From positions 260,501 to 324,500 of the forward strand of contig NZ_JAFLNH010000003.1 in the NCBI RefSeq assembly GCF_018361265.1: 64,000 bases of DNA, read 5' to 3'. The stretch comes from Mycobacterium sp. SM1 (lineage in GTDB: Bacteria; Actinomycetota; Actinomycetes; Mycobacteriales; Mycobacteriaceae). Of the stretch, positions 54,552 through 64,000 are shown in pieces. The translations under genes and the position numbers were made by a program. Each line of letters opens with the position of its first letter. The first letter of the stretch is position 1. Under the pieces are notes generated by a model. That model was not told the origin of the DNA, searched no databases, and saw only the letters and a program-made list of their open reading frames with translations.

Positions 54552-56294
54552 ATGCGGATGCTCGAGTCATCGATTCCGGCCGTGCTGCAAGAGCGCGCCA
54601 GCCTAGCGCCCAATGACGCAGCGTTCACCTTTGTCGATTACGACCAGGATTGGAACGGTACCGACCAAACCCTGACCTGGTCGCAGGTGCATCGGCGGGC
54701 GTTAAGGGTTGCGCACGAGATTCGCCGTTATTCCTCGGCCGGTGATCGGGCGCTGATACTGGCCCCACAAAGCGCGGATTACATCACCGCATTTCTGGGA
54801 GCATTGCAGGCCGGGGTTATCGCCGTGCCGCTGTCGGTTCCGGTGGGTGACGGCCACGATGAGCGTATTCGTTCGGTGTTTCGCGACACGACGCCCGCCG
54901 TCATTCTCACAACATCGGCAGCCGTTGACAGTGTTGAGCGCTACGCGAAACCGCAGTCGGACGGGTCCGCGGCCGCAGTGGTCACGGTTGATTTGCTTGA
55001 CCCGGACCGCGCTAGGGGTTTTAGCACCATGCCCGGGGATCGTCCGGGTACGGCGTATCTGCAATACACCTCAGGGTCTACCCGCCAGCCCAAAGGGGTG
55101 GCGATTTCCTACCATAACCTGCTAGCTAATTATCGGCAGCTAATGGCCAATTATTTTGCGGATTACGGGAATGTCGCACCACCTGATAGTGTGGTTGTGT
55201 CGTGGCTGCCGTTCTATCACGACATGGGTTTGTTTCTGGGAATCATCGCGCCGATACTGGGCGGATATCGCGGCGTGCTGACAAGTCCGGTGGCGTTTCT
55301 GCAGCGGCCGGCCCGCTGGATGCACCTGATGGCAGACAATGGTCGCGCTTTTTCGGCGGGACCTAACTTCGCGTTCGAGCTGACGGCACGCCGGACGTCA
55401 GACGAGGATATGGCCGGGCGCGATCTTGGAAACGTGCTGGGCATCCTCAACGGCAGCGAGCGGGTGCAGCCCGCGACCCTCAAGCGCTTCACCGAGCGGT
55501 TCGCCAAGTTCAATCTGCCCGACACGGTGCTACGGCCCTCATATGGACTTGCCGAGGCAACGGTTTTCGTGGCGGCGTCCCCGGCGGGCCAAGCGGCGGA
55601 AATCGTGCACTTCGAATCCGACAAATTGTCCGCCGGCCATGCCAAGCGCTGTCGCGGCGGTGGAACCGCGCTGATCGATTACGGGATGCCGCGCTCGCCG
55701 ATGGTGCGCATCGTCGACCCGGAGACCAGGGCCGAGTGCCCAGCCGGAACGACCGGCGAGATTTGGGTGCACGGCGACAACGTCGCGCTGGGATATTGGG
55801 GGAAACCTCAAGAGACCGAGCAGACATTTCGCGCCACACTGGTCAACCCTTCGCAGGGCACACCCGAAGGGCCGTGGCTGCGAACCGGGGATTTGGGCTT
55901 TGTGTCCGAGGGCGGGCTGTTCATCGTCGGGCGCATCAAGGATCTCTTGATCGTCTATGGGCGCAACCACTCTCCCGATGACATCGAGGCAACGATCCAG
56001 GAGATCACCCGGGGGCGCTGCGTGGCGATATCGGTTCCGGATAAGGAAACCGAGAAGCTGGTCGCGATCATCGAACTCAAGAAGCGCGGCGATTCCCACG
56101 AGGAGGCGGCGCACAAGTTCGGCCACATCAAAAGCGAAGTCGCCTCGGCGATCTCGGCGTCGCATGGCCTGAGCATCGCGGATCTGGTTCTGGTGCCGCC
56201 CGGTTCGATTCCCATTACTACCAGCGGCAAGGTCAGACGGTCGGCCTGCGTCGAGCAATACCGCAGCGGCCAGTTCGCGCGTTTGGACGCGTAA
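54552..56294 (+). CDS. Long-chain fatty acyl-AMP ligase (FAAL, FadD23/25-like)
   Basis: A 580-residue adenylate-forming enzyme of the FAAL class, which activates fatty acids as acyl-AMP for transfer to PKS. Core motifs: [21 protein letters not shown] (A3), [14 protein letters not shown] (A5) and [24 protein letters not shown] (A7/A8), with [17 protein letters not shown] at the N-terminus. The short FAAL insertion near residue 355 follows the usual pattern. The start is ATG 54552; ATG 54558 is close. A partner PKS lies divergently upstream, so the acyl-AMP likely feeds that enzyme or another PKS outside the window. Confidence 0.9.
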   Translation: MRMLESSIPAVLQERASLAPNDAAFTFVDYDQDWNGTDQTLTWSQVHRRALRVAHEIRRYSSAGDRALILAPQSADYITAFLGALQAGVIAVPLSVPVGDGHDERIRSVFRDTTPAVILTTSAAVDSVERYAKPQSDGSAAAVVTVDLLDPDRARGFSTMPGDRPGTAYLQYTSGSTRQPKGVAISYHNLLANYRQLMANYFADYGNVAPPDSVVVSWLPFYHDMGLFLGIIAPILGGYRGVLTSPVAFLQRPARWMHLMADNGRAFSAGPNFAFELTARRTSDEDMAGRDLGNVLGILNGSERVQPATLKRFTERFAKFNLPDTVLRPSYGLAEATVFVAASPAGQAAEIVHFESDKLSAGHAKRCRGGGTALIDYGMPRSPMVRIVDPETRAECPAGTTGEIWVHGDNVALGYWGKPQETEQTFRATLVNPSQGTPEGPWLRTGDLGFVSEGGLFIVGRIKDLLIVYGRNHSPDDIEATIQEITRGRCVAISVPDKETEKLVAIIELKKRGDSHEEAAHKFGHIKSEVASAISASHGLSIADLVLVPPGSIPITTSGKVRRSACVEQYRSGQFARLDA

Positions 56295-56342
56295 ATTTTC
56301 GACAGCGCAGCAGAACCGCGCCGTCCAGCTGTCTAATAGCCG

Positions 56343-56684
56343 TCAGTAGTTGCTGCAGGTGTTGAAGACCTGCTGGATAATTCCGAAGTACTGCTGAGCC
56401 GCCGGCGTGCTTTCCACCTGCTGGGCCATCTGCAGGCGCCGGCTCGGGGGCGCGGCGAGGAACTGGCGCAAGAAAGCTTGCGACGTTGGCGAGGCATTGA
56501 ATTGTGCGGCGGCTTCTGGATTTTGCGCGTTAAGCGCCGCCATCGCTTGCGAGTACGTGCATGTTGTGTTGACAATCGGGCCCAGATCCGGGTCCGCCGA
56601 GGCGATCCCGCTCCCGGCCGTCAACGCCGTCAATCCCAGCCCGCCGACGGCAACCGCCAGCCTTGCCAGCGACAGTTTGATCAT
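56343..56684 (-). CDS. Haemophore-related small secreted protein
   Basis: A 113-residue exported protein of the mycobacterial haemophore-like family (related to Rv0203 in pattern). Signal peptide: MIKLSLARLAVAVGGLGLTAL, ending ASADP. The mature part has two Cys (NTTCTYSQAMAALNAQNPEAA and FNTCSNY), giving one disulfide, and the family segment FLRQFLAAPPSRRLQMAQQV. Haem binding is only inferred. It lies downstream of two mmpL genes on the same strand; Rv0203 passes haem to MmpL proteins, which makes the context suggestive. Confidence 0.75.
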   Translation of the reverse strand: MIKLSLARLAVAVGGLGLTALTAGSGIASADPDLGPIVNTTCTYSQAMAALNAQNPEAAAQFNASPTSQAFLRQFLAAPPSRRLQMAQQVESTPAAQQYFGIIQQVFNTCSNY

Positions 56685-56887
56685 GTGCGCTCCCCTTCCA
56701 GACGCCTTCTAGACGATCGTATCGACGGTACTCGCCCGGCGGCGACCACGCCCACGCCGCGGCCGCCGGCAGCCCGACTGCGCCGGGGACGGCGTGCTCG
56801 CGCGCCCTGGAGCGTTGTGACGTGGTGGGTCACACCATCCTCCGAGCCCGCGCTGGCTCGTCACGCTGCGGTTTCCCGTTTGGCCGC

Positions 56888-59794
56888 TCAGACGAGCGGG
56901 CTTGGGAGTGGGGTGGCGGCTTCGTCGCGCCGCTCGTTGAGCAGCAAGGACCGAACCAGCGGCCGCGGCCCATACGGCCGCAGCATTTGACTGGCCGGGC
57001 GCGGGCGCACGCGCTGCGGCCACCAGAACCAGCGTCCGAGCAACGCGGCGATGGACGGCGTCATGAACGAACGCACCACCAGGGTGTCGAAGAGCAGGCC
57101 GAGGCCGATGGTGGTGCCGACTTGAGCGATGATGCGCAGGTCGCTGGCCACCATGGACATCATCGTGAAGGCGAATACCAGGCCCGCGTTGGTCACGACC
57201 TTGCCGGTGCCGCCCATCGCGCGGATGATGCCCGTCTTAATGCCCGCGCCTATCTCCTCTTTCATCCGGGAGACCAGCAGCAGGTTGTAGTCCGACCCCA
57301 CCGCCAAAAGGATGATCACCGACATCGGCAGCACCATCCAGTGCAGTTTGATGCCCAAAATGTACTGCCAGATCAACACCGACAGGCCAAATGACGCGCC
57401 CAACGAAAGCGCCACCGTACCGACGATCACCAGTGCGGCGACAAAACTGCGCGTGATGATCAGCATGATGATGAAAATAAGGGAGAGCGAGCCCACTCCG
57501 GCGATCAGGAGGTCGTATCTGGAGCCGTCCGACCAGTCCTTATAGGTCGCCGCGGCGCCGGCGATATAGATTTTGGCGCTTGCCAGCGGCGTTCCCTTGA
57601 GGGCCTCCTCGGCCGCAGATCTTATCTTGTCGATGCGTTTGATGCCGTCGGGTGTTGCCGGCTCTCCGCGCTGCGAGATAATGAATCGCGCGGCTTTGCC
57701 GTCCGGGGAGAGGAAGGAGTTCATCGCGCGCCGGAAGTCCTTGTTCTGGAAAACTTCCGGAGGCAGATAGAAGGAGTCGTCGTTTTTGGCCGCGTCGAAC
57801 GCTTGTCCCATGGCCGCCGCGTTCTCGGTCATTTCGTCCATCTCGTCCAGGGTGCCGGCCATGGTGCTGTGCATGGTCAGCGTCATGGTCCGCATGTTCT
57901 TCATCGTGGCGATCATCGGCGGCATCAAGTTAAGTACTTGCGGCAGCAACACATCTATTTGGTCGAGATCTTTGATGAGCTCGTGCATCTTTTCCGTGAT
58001 CTCGTCGACACCGTCGATCGAATCAAAAATGGACCGCAGTGACCAGCATATAGGGATGTCGTAGCAGTGCTTTTCCCAGTAGAAGTAGCTACGGATCGGC
58101 CTCCAAAAGTCTTCGAAGTCGGCTATGTGGTCGCGTAATTCGTCGGTGATAGCAGTCATTTCCTTTGTTTTGATGATCGAGTCGTGGGTGAGCGCATTGA
58201 GCTGCCGCGTCAACTCGTACTGCCGCTCCATCAGGTGGATCATCTTCGTCAGATCGTCGGCCTGCTTGAGCATGTCTTTTGTGCGCTGTTTCATGTACTG
58301 CATGTTTTGGACCATTCCGGCGCTTTGCATGCTGAGCAGAAACGGTATCGAGGTATGGTCGATCGGGGTTCCCTCGGGACGTGTTATGCCCTGCACGCGA
58401 GAAATTCCCGGCACCTTGAAAATTGCTTTGGCGAGCTTGTTGATCACGAGAAAATCTGCTGGGTTGCGCATGTCGTGATCCGACTCGATCATCAGGATTT
58501 CGGGCATCATCCGGGCCTGGGAGAAATGCCTGTCGGCGGCCGTGTATCCCAAATTGGCGGGAATGTCCTTGGAAATGTAGAGGCGGTCGTTGTAGCTCGT
58601 TTTATAGCCGGGCAGGGTCAGCAGGCCGATCAGCGCGAGCGCGGTCGCCCCGCCCAGAACCGGCATGGGCCAGCGGACGATGACGGTGCCCACCCGGCGC
58701 CAGGTGCGGACCCGCATCATGCGCTTGGGGTCGAATAGGCCAACGCGGCTGCCGATGGCGATGACCGCCGGAATCAGCGTGAGGGTGACGGCCACCACAA
58801 CGACCAGTCCCAGCGAGCACGGGATGCCCATCGTCTGGAAATAGGGCATCCGGGTGAAGCTCAGGCAGAAGATGGCGCCGGCGATGGTCAAACCGGAGGC
58901 CAGGACGACGGGAGCGACCGCCCGATACATGGTGTAGTAGGCGGTTTCGGGATCCTGCCCGGTCTGACGCGCCTCGTGATAGCGGCCGAACAAAAAGATC
59001 GCGTAATCGGTTCCGGCCGCGATCCCGAGGGACACCAGCAGGTTGACGGCGAACGTCGAGAGCACAAAGACGTTATGGTGACCGAGAAACGCGACGATTC
59101 CGCGGGCCGCCCCCAATTCGACCCCGACCATGACCAGCAGCAAAACCACGGTGATGGCTGAGCGGTAGACCAGCAGCAGCATCGTGAAGATCATCGCGAC
59201 GGTGACCGCGGTGATCTTCAGCATGGACTTGTCACCACTGTGGTGCATATCCACGACCAATGGTGAGGGGCCGGTGACATAGACCTTCACCCCGGCAGGC
59301 GGGGAGGTCCGCCCGACGATCGCGCGGACCGCCGCCACGGACTCGTCCCCCAAGGTTGTGCCCTGGTTGCCGGCCAGGTTGATTTGCACGTAGGCGGCCT
59401 TGCCGTCGGGGCTTTGCGCGCCCGCCGCCGTGAGCCGATCCCCCCACAGATCCTGCACATGCTCGACGTGCTTGGGGTCGTTGCGCAGCTCACGAACCAA
59501 GTTGGCGTAGTACCGGTGGGCGTCGTCGCCGAGGGGCTGCTGGCCCTCCAGGACGACCATCGCGAAGCTGTCGGAATCGGATTCTTTGAAGTCTTTTCCC
59601 ATGCGCACCATGGCCTGCACCGACGGTGCGTCTTTGGGGCTCATCGACGCGGAATGCTCCTGGCCCACCTGCTCCAGCGACGGCACCCCCAGCGTCACAA
59701 CCACGGTCAGTGCCACCCAGCCCAGGATGACCAGCGGCGCAGCCCAGCGGATGGCCCGGGCCACGAAGGACCGCTGGGGGCGTTCGGTGCTCAT
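56888..59794 (-). CDS. MmpL family RND transporter, second of the pair (MmpL4b-like)
   Basis: A 968-residue RND-type lipid exporter with 11-12 transmembrane helices: an N-terminal helix ([18 protein letters not shown]), a large periplasmic domain, then the cluster with [19 protein letters not shown]. The second half repeats the layout with [15 protein letters not shown], containing the Asp-Tyr proton-relay motif. It shares about the same motifs with the next upstream mmpL, indicating tandem duplication. The order mmpS-mmpL-mmpL matches the glycopeptidolipid exporter mmpS4-mmpL4a-mmpL4b. 12 nt separate the two mmpL genes. Confidence 0.93.
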   Translation of the reverse strand: MSTERPQRSFVARAIRWAAPLVILGWVALTVVVTLGVPSLEQVGQEHSASMSPKDAPSVQAMVRMGKDFKESDSDSFAMVVLEGQQPLGDDAHRYYANLVRELRNDPKHVEHVQDLWGDRLTAAGAQSPDGKAAYVQINLAGNQGTTLGDESVAAVRAIVGRTSPPAGVKVYVTGPSPLVVDMHHSGDKSMLKITAVTVAMIFTMLLLVYRSAITVVLLLVMVGVELGAARGIVAFLGHHNVFVLSTFAVNLLVSLGIAAGTDYAIFLFGRYHEARQTGQDPETAYYTMYRAVAPVVLASGLTIAGAIFCLSFTRMPYFQTMGIPCSLGLVVVVAVTLTLIPAVIAIGSRVGLFDPKRMMRVRTWRRVGTVIVRWPMPVLGGATALALIGLLTLPGYKTSYNDRLYISKDIPANLGYTAADRHFSQARMMPEILMIESDHDMRNPADFLVINKLAKAIFKVPGISRVQGITRPEGTPIDHTSIPFLLSMQSAGMVQNMQYMKQRTKDMLKQADDLTKMIHLMERQYELTRQLNALTHDSIIKTKEMTAITDELRDHIADFEDFWRPIRSYFYWEKHCYDIPICWSLRSIFDSIDGVDEITEKMHELIKDLDQIDVLLPQVLNLMPPMIATMKNMRTMTLTMHSTMAGTLDEMDEMTENAAAMGQAFDAAKNDDSFYLPPEVFQNKDFRRAMNSFLSPDGKAARFIISQRGEPATPDGIKRIDKIRSAAEEALKGTPLASAKIYIAGAAATYKDWSDGSRYDLLIAGVGSLSLIFIIMLIITRSFVAALVIVGTVALSLGASFGLSVLIWQYILGIKLHWMVLPMSVIILLAVGSDYNLLLVSRMKEEIGAGIKTGIIRAMGGTGKVVTNAGLVFAFTMMSMVASDLRIIAQVGTTIGLGLLFDTLVVRSFMTPSIAALLGRWFWWPQRVRPRPASQMLRPYGPRPLVRSLLLNERRDEAATPLPSPLV

Positions 59795-59806
59795 GCGCCG
59801 AACGCC

Positions 59807-62800
59807 TTACGGTCGCTTGGGCACGACATGGTGGTGATGCTCAACATAGAGGCGATCCGTGTCGGTGTCGCCGGCGTGCGCCTCTGGGACCGGCAGCGGA
59901 TTTCCGCCGTTGACGGACTGCTGGCTGAGCAACAGCGAGCGCACCGCCGGGCGGGGCCCGACGGGCCGCAGGAGGGCGCTGGCGGGACGTGGGCGCACGC
60001 GTTGCGGCCACCAGAACCAGCGGCCCAGCAGCGCGGCGGCAGACGGCGTCATGAACGCCCGCACCACCAGCGTGTCGAACAGCAGGCCAAGCCCGATGGT
60101 GGTGCCGATCTGGCCGATGATGCGCAGGTCGCTGACCACCATAGACATCATGGTGAAGGCGAACACCAGGCCCGCGTTGGTCACGACCTTGCCGGTGCCG
60201 CCCATTGCGCGGATGATGCCCGTGTTTATTCCGGCCGCTATTTCCTCTTTCATCCGGGAGACCAGCAGCAGGTTGTAATCGGAGCCCACCGCTAAAAGGA
60301 CGATCACCGACATTGCCAAAACCACCCAGTGTATTTGGATGCCGAGAAGGTACTGCCAGACAAGCACGGAAAGCCCGAAGGACGCCCCCAGTGACAGCGC
60401 CACCGTGCCCACGATGACCAAAGCGGCCACGAAACTGCGCGTCATGATCAGCATGATGATGAAAATCAGGCACAGCGCGGCGACCGCCGCGATCAAAAGG
60501 TCGTAGGTGGAGCCGTCCACGATGTCCTTCACGATCGCAGCCGTGCCGGTGAGGTAGATCTTGGCGTCTTCCAGGGGAGTTCCCTTCAGCGCCTCCTCGG
60601 CGGCCGTTTTTATCGCCGCGACCCGCGAGACCCCTTCGATGGTCGCGGGATCGCCCCGTTGCGTGATGAGCAACCGGGCGACCTTCCCGTCCGGCGACAA
60701 GAACACCTTCATGACTCGTTTGAAGTCCTTGTTCTTAAAGACATCCGGCGGCAGATAAAAGGAGTCGTCATTTCTCGCGGTGTCGAACGCCTTCCCCATG
60801 GCGGTCGCGTTATCGCTCATTTCGTCCATCTCGCTGAGAACCCCGGACATCGTGCTGTGCATGGTCAGCAGCATGGTCCGGCTGCTTTGCATGGTCGCGA
60901 TCATCGGCGGGAATTGGGCGAGTATTTGCGGCATGAGCACGTCTATCTGATCGAGATCTTTAACCAGCTCCTGCAGCTTATCGGTGAGCAAGTCCACACC
61001 GTCGAGTGTGTCGAATATCGACCTGATCGACCAGCAGATAGGAATGTCGTAGCAGTGCTTTTCCCAGTAGAAATAACTACGGATCGGCCGCCAGAAATCC
61101 TCGAAATCCGAAACGTGGTCTCTCAGCTCTTCGGTGATCGCCATCATCTCATGAGTTTTTCCGACCATGTGATGAGTGGCGGCGGTGAGCTGTTGCATCA
61201 GAGCATACATCCGCTGCATCAGGCTGATCGTTTGAGCCAGTTCGTCGGCCTGTTTGAGCAGGTCCTTCATGCGTTCTTTCTGATACGTCGAGTTCTGCAC
61301 CTGGCTTGCCTGCGCCATGCTCAGAATAAATGGTATCGACGTGTGCGCAATGGGCGCCCCCGTGGGCCGGGTTATGGCCTGGACACTGGAAATTCCTGGA
61401 ACGGCGAAGATTCCCTTGGCTAATTTATTTAGTATTAAAAAGTCCGCGGAATTGCGCATATCATGGTCGGCCTCGACCAAGAGAATGTCGGGTGACATCA
61501 TCCGCGCCTCGGAAAAATGACGCTCCGCCGCCGCGTATCCCAGGTTGCCGGGGATATCTTTGGGGATATATTTTTGATCGTTGAAATTGGGCTGGAAGCC
61601 CGGCAGCGCCAATAGCCCGATCAGCGCGGCCGCTAACGTCGCGACGAGAATGGGCGCCGGCCAGCGCACGATCGCCGTGCCGATGCGCCGCCACCCGGGG
61701 GCCCTGATGGCGCGTTTCGGGTCGAAGAGCCCAAAGCGGCTGCCCACGGCGATAACGGAGGGCACCAGCGTCAGCGCCACCGCGACCGCAATGAGCATGC
61801 CCACGGCGCACGGGACGCCCAGGGCCTGGAAAGCGGGCAGCCGGGTAAAGCTCAGGCAGAGAAGCGCGCCGGCGATGGTCAAACCGGAGGCCAGAACAAC
61901 GGGCGCGACCCCCCGGTAGGTGGTGTAAAAAGCCGTTTGCCGATCCTCGCCGGCCTGGCGGGCCTCTTGATATCGCCCGAAGAAGAATATCCCGTAGTCC
62001 GTTCCGGCCGCGATTCCCAGGGACACCAGCAGATTGACGACGAAGGTCGTGAGACCAATGAGCTGCTGATGGCCGAGGAACGCGACGACTCCCCGGGCGA
62101 CCTGCAATTCCACCCCGACCATCAGCAGCAAGACGATTACCGTGACAACCGAACGGTAAACGAGCAGCAACATCGTAAAGATGACCGCGATGCTCACTGC
62201 CGTGATCGTGGCGACCGTCCGGTCCCCGCTGCGGCCGATGTCGGCGGCGATCGGGGCGGGGCCGGTGACATATGCGGTGACCCCCGGCGGCGGCGGTGTG
62301 CGCGCCACGATGTTGCGCACGGCTTCCACCGACTCGTTCGCTAGGGGCTGGCCCTGGTTGCCCGCGAGATCCAGTTGGACATAAACGGCCTTGCCGTCGG
62401 CGCTTTGCGCGGCGTCCGCCGTGAGCGGATCCCCCCAGAAATTATGAATGTGGCGCACATGTTTCGGGTCGTCTTGCAGCTGGCGAATCAAATGATCGTA
62501 GTATCGGTGAGCATTGTCGCCCAGGGGTTGCTGGCCCTCCAGGACGATCATTGCCACCGTCTGGGAATTGGACTCCCTGAAGTCCTCACCCATGCGCTTC
62601 ATCGCCTTGAACGCCGGGGCGTCGGCGGGTTCCAGGGATACCGAGCGCTCTTTTTCGACCTGCTCCAGCGAGGGGACGGCGGTGCCCAGGATGACGGCGA
62701 TCGCCAGCCACGCCAGGATGATCGGCAGCGAAAGCCGATGGATCGCCCGCGCCACGAATGATGGTGCGCTGTGGCCGTTGGCCATGTGCTTGTTGCTCAT
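59807..62800 (-). CDS. MmpL family RND transporter, first of the pair (MmpL4a-like)
   Basis: A 997-residue paralogue of the downstream mmpL. N-terminal [39 protein letters not shown] in the first half and [19 protein letters not shown] in the second. The coiled periplasmic segment ([21 protein letters not shown]) and the [24 protein letters not shown] region are typical of MmpL4/MmpL5. The ATG overlaps the mmpS stop (ATGA), so MmpS and both MmpL are made from one mRNA. Substrate is unknown, probably a glycolipid or lipopeptide. Confidence 0.93.
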   Translation of the reverse strand: MSNKHMANGHSAPSFVARAIHRLSLPIILAWLAIAVILGTAVPSLEQVEKERSVSLEPADAPAFKAMKRMGEDFRESNSQTVAMIVLEGQQPLGDNAHRYYDHLIRQLQDDPKHVRHIHNFWGDPLTADAAQSADGKAVYVQLDLAGNQGQPLANESVEAVRNIVARTPPPPGVTAYVTGPAPIAADIGRSGDRTVATITAVSIAVIFTMLLLVYRSVVTVIVLLLMVGVELQVARGVVAFLGHQQLIGLTTFVVNLLVSLGIAAGTDYGIFFFGRYQEARQAGEDRQTAFYTTYRGVAPVVLASGLTIAGALLCLSFTRLPAFQALGVPCAVGMLIAVAVALTLVPSVIAVGSRFGLFDPKRAIRAPGWRRIGTAIVRWPAPILVATLAAALIGLLALPGFQPNFNDQKYIPKDIPGNLGYAAAERHFSEARMMSPDILLVEADHDMRNSADFLILNKLAKGIFAVPGISSVQAITRPTGAPIAHTSIPFILSMAQASQVQNSTYQKERMKDLLKQADELAQTISLMQRMYALMQQLTAATHHMVGKTHEMMAITEELRDHVSDFEDFWRPIRSYFYWEKHCYDIPICWSIRSIFDTLDGVDLLTDKLQELVKDLDQIDVLMPQILAQFPPMIATMQSSRTMLLTMHSTMSGVLSEMDEMSDNATAMGKAFDTARNDDSFYLPPDVFKNKDFKRVMKVFLSPDGKVARLLITQRGDPATIEGVSRVAAIKTAAEEALKGTPLEDAKIYLTGTAAIVKDIVDGSTYDLLIAAVAALCLIFIIMLIMTRSFVAALVIVGTVALSLGASFGLSVLVWQYLLGIQIHWVVLAMSVIVLLAVGSDYNLLLVSRMKEEIAAGINTGIIRAMGGTGKVVTNAGLVFAFTMMSMVVSDLRIIGQIGTTIGLGLLFDTLVVRAFMTPSAAALLGRWFWWPQRVRPRPASALLRPVGPRPAVRSLLLSQQSVNGGNPLPVPEAHAGDTDTDRLYVEHHHHVVPKRP

Positions 62801-63225
62801 GCGGCCTTCAAAAGGCAGTAGGTAAAGGCGTTCACCTCGTGTGATATTCGTTCGGCCTTGACTTCGCCGTCGACCATGATGCGACAGCCAATGCTGTCAC
62901 TGTTGCCTTGCGCCACGACACTTCCCACGGCCGTTGCCTCGGTGGTTGCGAACTCCAACGACCACGGCAAACGTGCGCCCTCGATATGCTGCGGGTTAGC
63001 GTCGACGTCGAAATAGCTGATGGTGGCCACGGTTCCCGGTGGGCCGAAGACCTCGTATGTCAGGCGCTTCGCGTTGAAGGGTTTGGTGTCATTCATTTTG
63101 GTGTCGGAATACGAGGGGCGTTTCTCAGAGCCGAATACACTGTGGAGCCGGGTCACGGTGAATCCTCCGCTGGCGATGACCACCAGTATGACCAACGGAA
63201 TCCATGCCCGCCGCAAAATCGTCAA
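62797..63225 (-). CDS. MmpS accessory membrane protein
   Basis: A 142-residue MmpS. An N-terminal membrane anchor ([19 protein letters not shown]) precedes a periplasmic beta-domain: [37 protein letters not shown], with the two Cys of the family in DSIGCRIMV and [13 protein letters not shown] start at 63225. It forms the export complex with the downstream MmpL proteins, as MmpS4 does for MmpL4. Confidence 0.92.
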   Translation of the reverse strand: MTILRRAWIPLVILVVIASGGFTVTRLHSVFGSEKRPSYSDTKMNDTKPFNAKRLTYEVFGPPGTVATISYFDVDANPQHIEGARLPWSLEFATTEATAVGSVVAQGNSDSIGCRIMVDGEVKAERISHEVNAFTYCLLKAA

Positions 63226-63604
63226 AATCGCGAATCCCCTCGAGTTGATTCCGCACCCGCTGCCGTGTCAACCGCTCAAGCATGCAACCACAGATCGGCC
63301 GCGACCCACGAAACGGCGGCATTTCGAACGCGGCGGGCGTCGCAGCCCCGCCCAAGGCTAGCTTGCGGCGGTCACCTCAAGCGAATGTCGCCTCGGGGAG
63401 CGCGATCCGATCGTGATGAGTAAACCATATCGGTGCTCGGTTGGCTCCTTCCCCCTCGGTGAAGGGGAATTGTAGCGCGTATTGCCGGCGTCGACGCGGG
63501 GAAGCCGGCGCTGCTGCGCGAGGGGCAGGCCCGCAGGTTGGCGCGCGTTGTCCTCGGGCGCTCGCCAACTGCCGTCAACCTCCCCCGCGGGTGGGGGATG
63601 GCTG
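63226..63604. promoter_or_regulatory. Intergenic region upstream of the mmpS operon
   Basis: 379 bp that I read as noncoding. It should contain the mmpS-mmpL-mmpL promoter (minus strand) and the terminator of the acyltransferase-like gene. Short purine/pyrimidine runs (CTTCCCCCTCGGTGAAGGGGAA at 63447-63468, truncated here as an inverted pair) could form a hairpin. No other signal is recognised. Confidence 0.4.
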
Positions 63605-64000
63605 CTACTCGATCTGGCCAGTCAGGCCGAACTCGGCCAGCACCCGCGCAGCCAACGCGCGCAAGGCGGGCTTGGTGTTCTCGGCGCCCGGCCGATAGGC
63701 CTCAACGGTGATGCCGATCTTGTCGCCGATGCGCCACGATTGGATGGTCAAATGCCCGCCCGCCCGCTCCAGCCACCGCCTTGTCACCCGCTGGCCGACC
63801 ACCCGGATGAGATGCAGCGTGTTGAGGTGGGCGCTAACGGTCGCGTACTCGTCATCGGTTCTGGCCAGGGCGTACACCACCACGCCGAGGTCGCGCAGAT
63901 TTGAGCAAAACACCGGGCGATCGGGGTCGGTGAGCGCCGCATCGGCCAGCCGTTGCAATGTGCGCCTCGGTGTTAGCGGGGCCAGCCACGCCAGGCGGCG
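63605..64000 (-). CDS. C-terminal end of a condensation/PapA-like acyltransferase (5' end outside the window)
   Basis: The frame is open to the window edge; the visible 131 residues are the C-terminus. The segment VFCSNLRDLGVVVYALAR resembles the SNLGDL strand of WS/DGAT- and PapA-type condensation domains, followed by VTRRWLERAGGHLTIQSWRIGDKIGITVEAYRPG and an Ala/Leu-rich final helix. In mycobacterial lipid loci such genes attach acyl groups to the product exported by MmpL. The HHxxxDG motif would be upstream, so the class is not proven. Confidence 0.5.
   Translation of the reverse strand, partial: RRLAWLAPLTPRRTLQRLADAALTDPDRPVFCSNLRDLGVVVYALARTDDEYATVSAHLNTLHLIRVVGQRVTRRWLERAGGHLTIQSWRIGDKIGITVEAYRPGAENTKPALRALAARVLAEFGLTGQIE

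Overview
The window is a chromosomal segment of a mycobacterium. The evidence is uniformly high GC, frequent GTG starts, and an order of conserved genes that follows M. tuberculosis Rv1461 to Rv1496 almost step by step: suf operon, fadE15, ctpD, thioredoxin, ABC-F, acn, ripA-ripB, moxR1, fabG1-inhA-hemZ, NfeD/SPFH pair, mutAB-meaB. Several M. tuberculosis neighbours are missing (Rv1470 trxA, echA12, the TetR gene next to acn, Rv1482c, mazEF4). A glycolipid/lipopeptide-type export cluster follows meaB. This fits a non-tuberculous mycobacterium; I cannot name the species.

Layout. 1-6203: Fe-S assembly operon sufB(with intein)-sufD-sufC-sufS-sufU-sufT. 6279-7028: lipoprotein. 7168-11871: an acyl-CoA dehydrogenase gene (fadE15-like) cut by a complete IS607-type element (about 7966-10841) with three genes: a small unknown gene, the serine recombinase tnpA, and tnpB. 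12073-17180: NmtR-like repressor divergent from a CtpD-like metal ATPase, thioredoxin, ABC-F protein, small HTH protein. 17317-32557: core genes (aconitase, RipA/RipB peptidoglycan hydrolases, MoxR1 and partners, FabG1-InhA of mycolic acid synthesis, ferrochelatase, NfeD/SPFH, DoxX-like).

32558-41636 is an accessory island. A second IS607 copy (tnpA with an early stop, tnpB truncated) leads into a unit bounded by 77-bp near-perfect inverted repeats that carries a ferritin-like DUF2202 gene and two tandem SAM methyltransferase genes but no transposase. Its left repeat is split by an ISL3-family element (30-bp terminal repeats, 8-bp target duplication), which itself contains an IS110-family element. 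Beyond the unit lie a two-gene Phd/RelE-like toxin-antitoxin operon, a third IS607 tnpA fragment in inverted orientation, and a small secreted DUF3761 protein gene surrounded by three tandem duplications.

41637-47714: DedA/TVP38-type membrane protein and methylmalonyl-CoA mutase with its chaperone. 47774-64000: lipid locus with a type I reducing PKS, a fatty acyl-AMP ligase, a haemophore-like protein, and an mmpS-mmpL-mmpL operon arranged like mmpS4-mmpL4a-mmpL4b of glycopeptidolipid loci, plus the end of an acyltransferase-like gene. The PKS is unusual: it has lost the ketosynthase Cys and the ketoreductase Tyr while keeping AT, DH and ACP residues. Methylmalonyl-CoA metabolism (mutAB) and malonyl/methylmalonyl-using lipid synthesis lie side by side.
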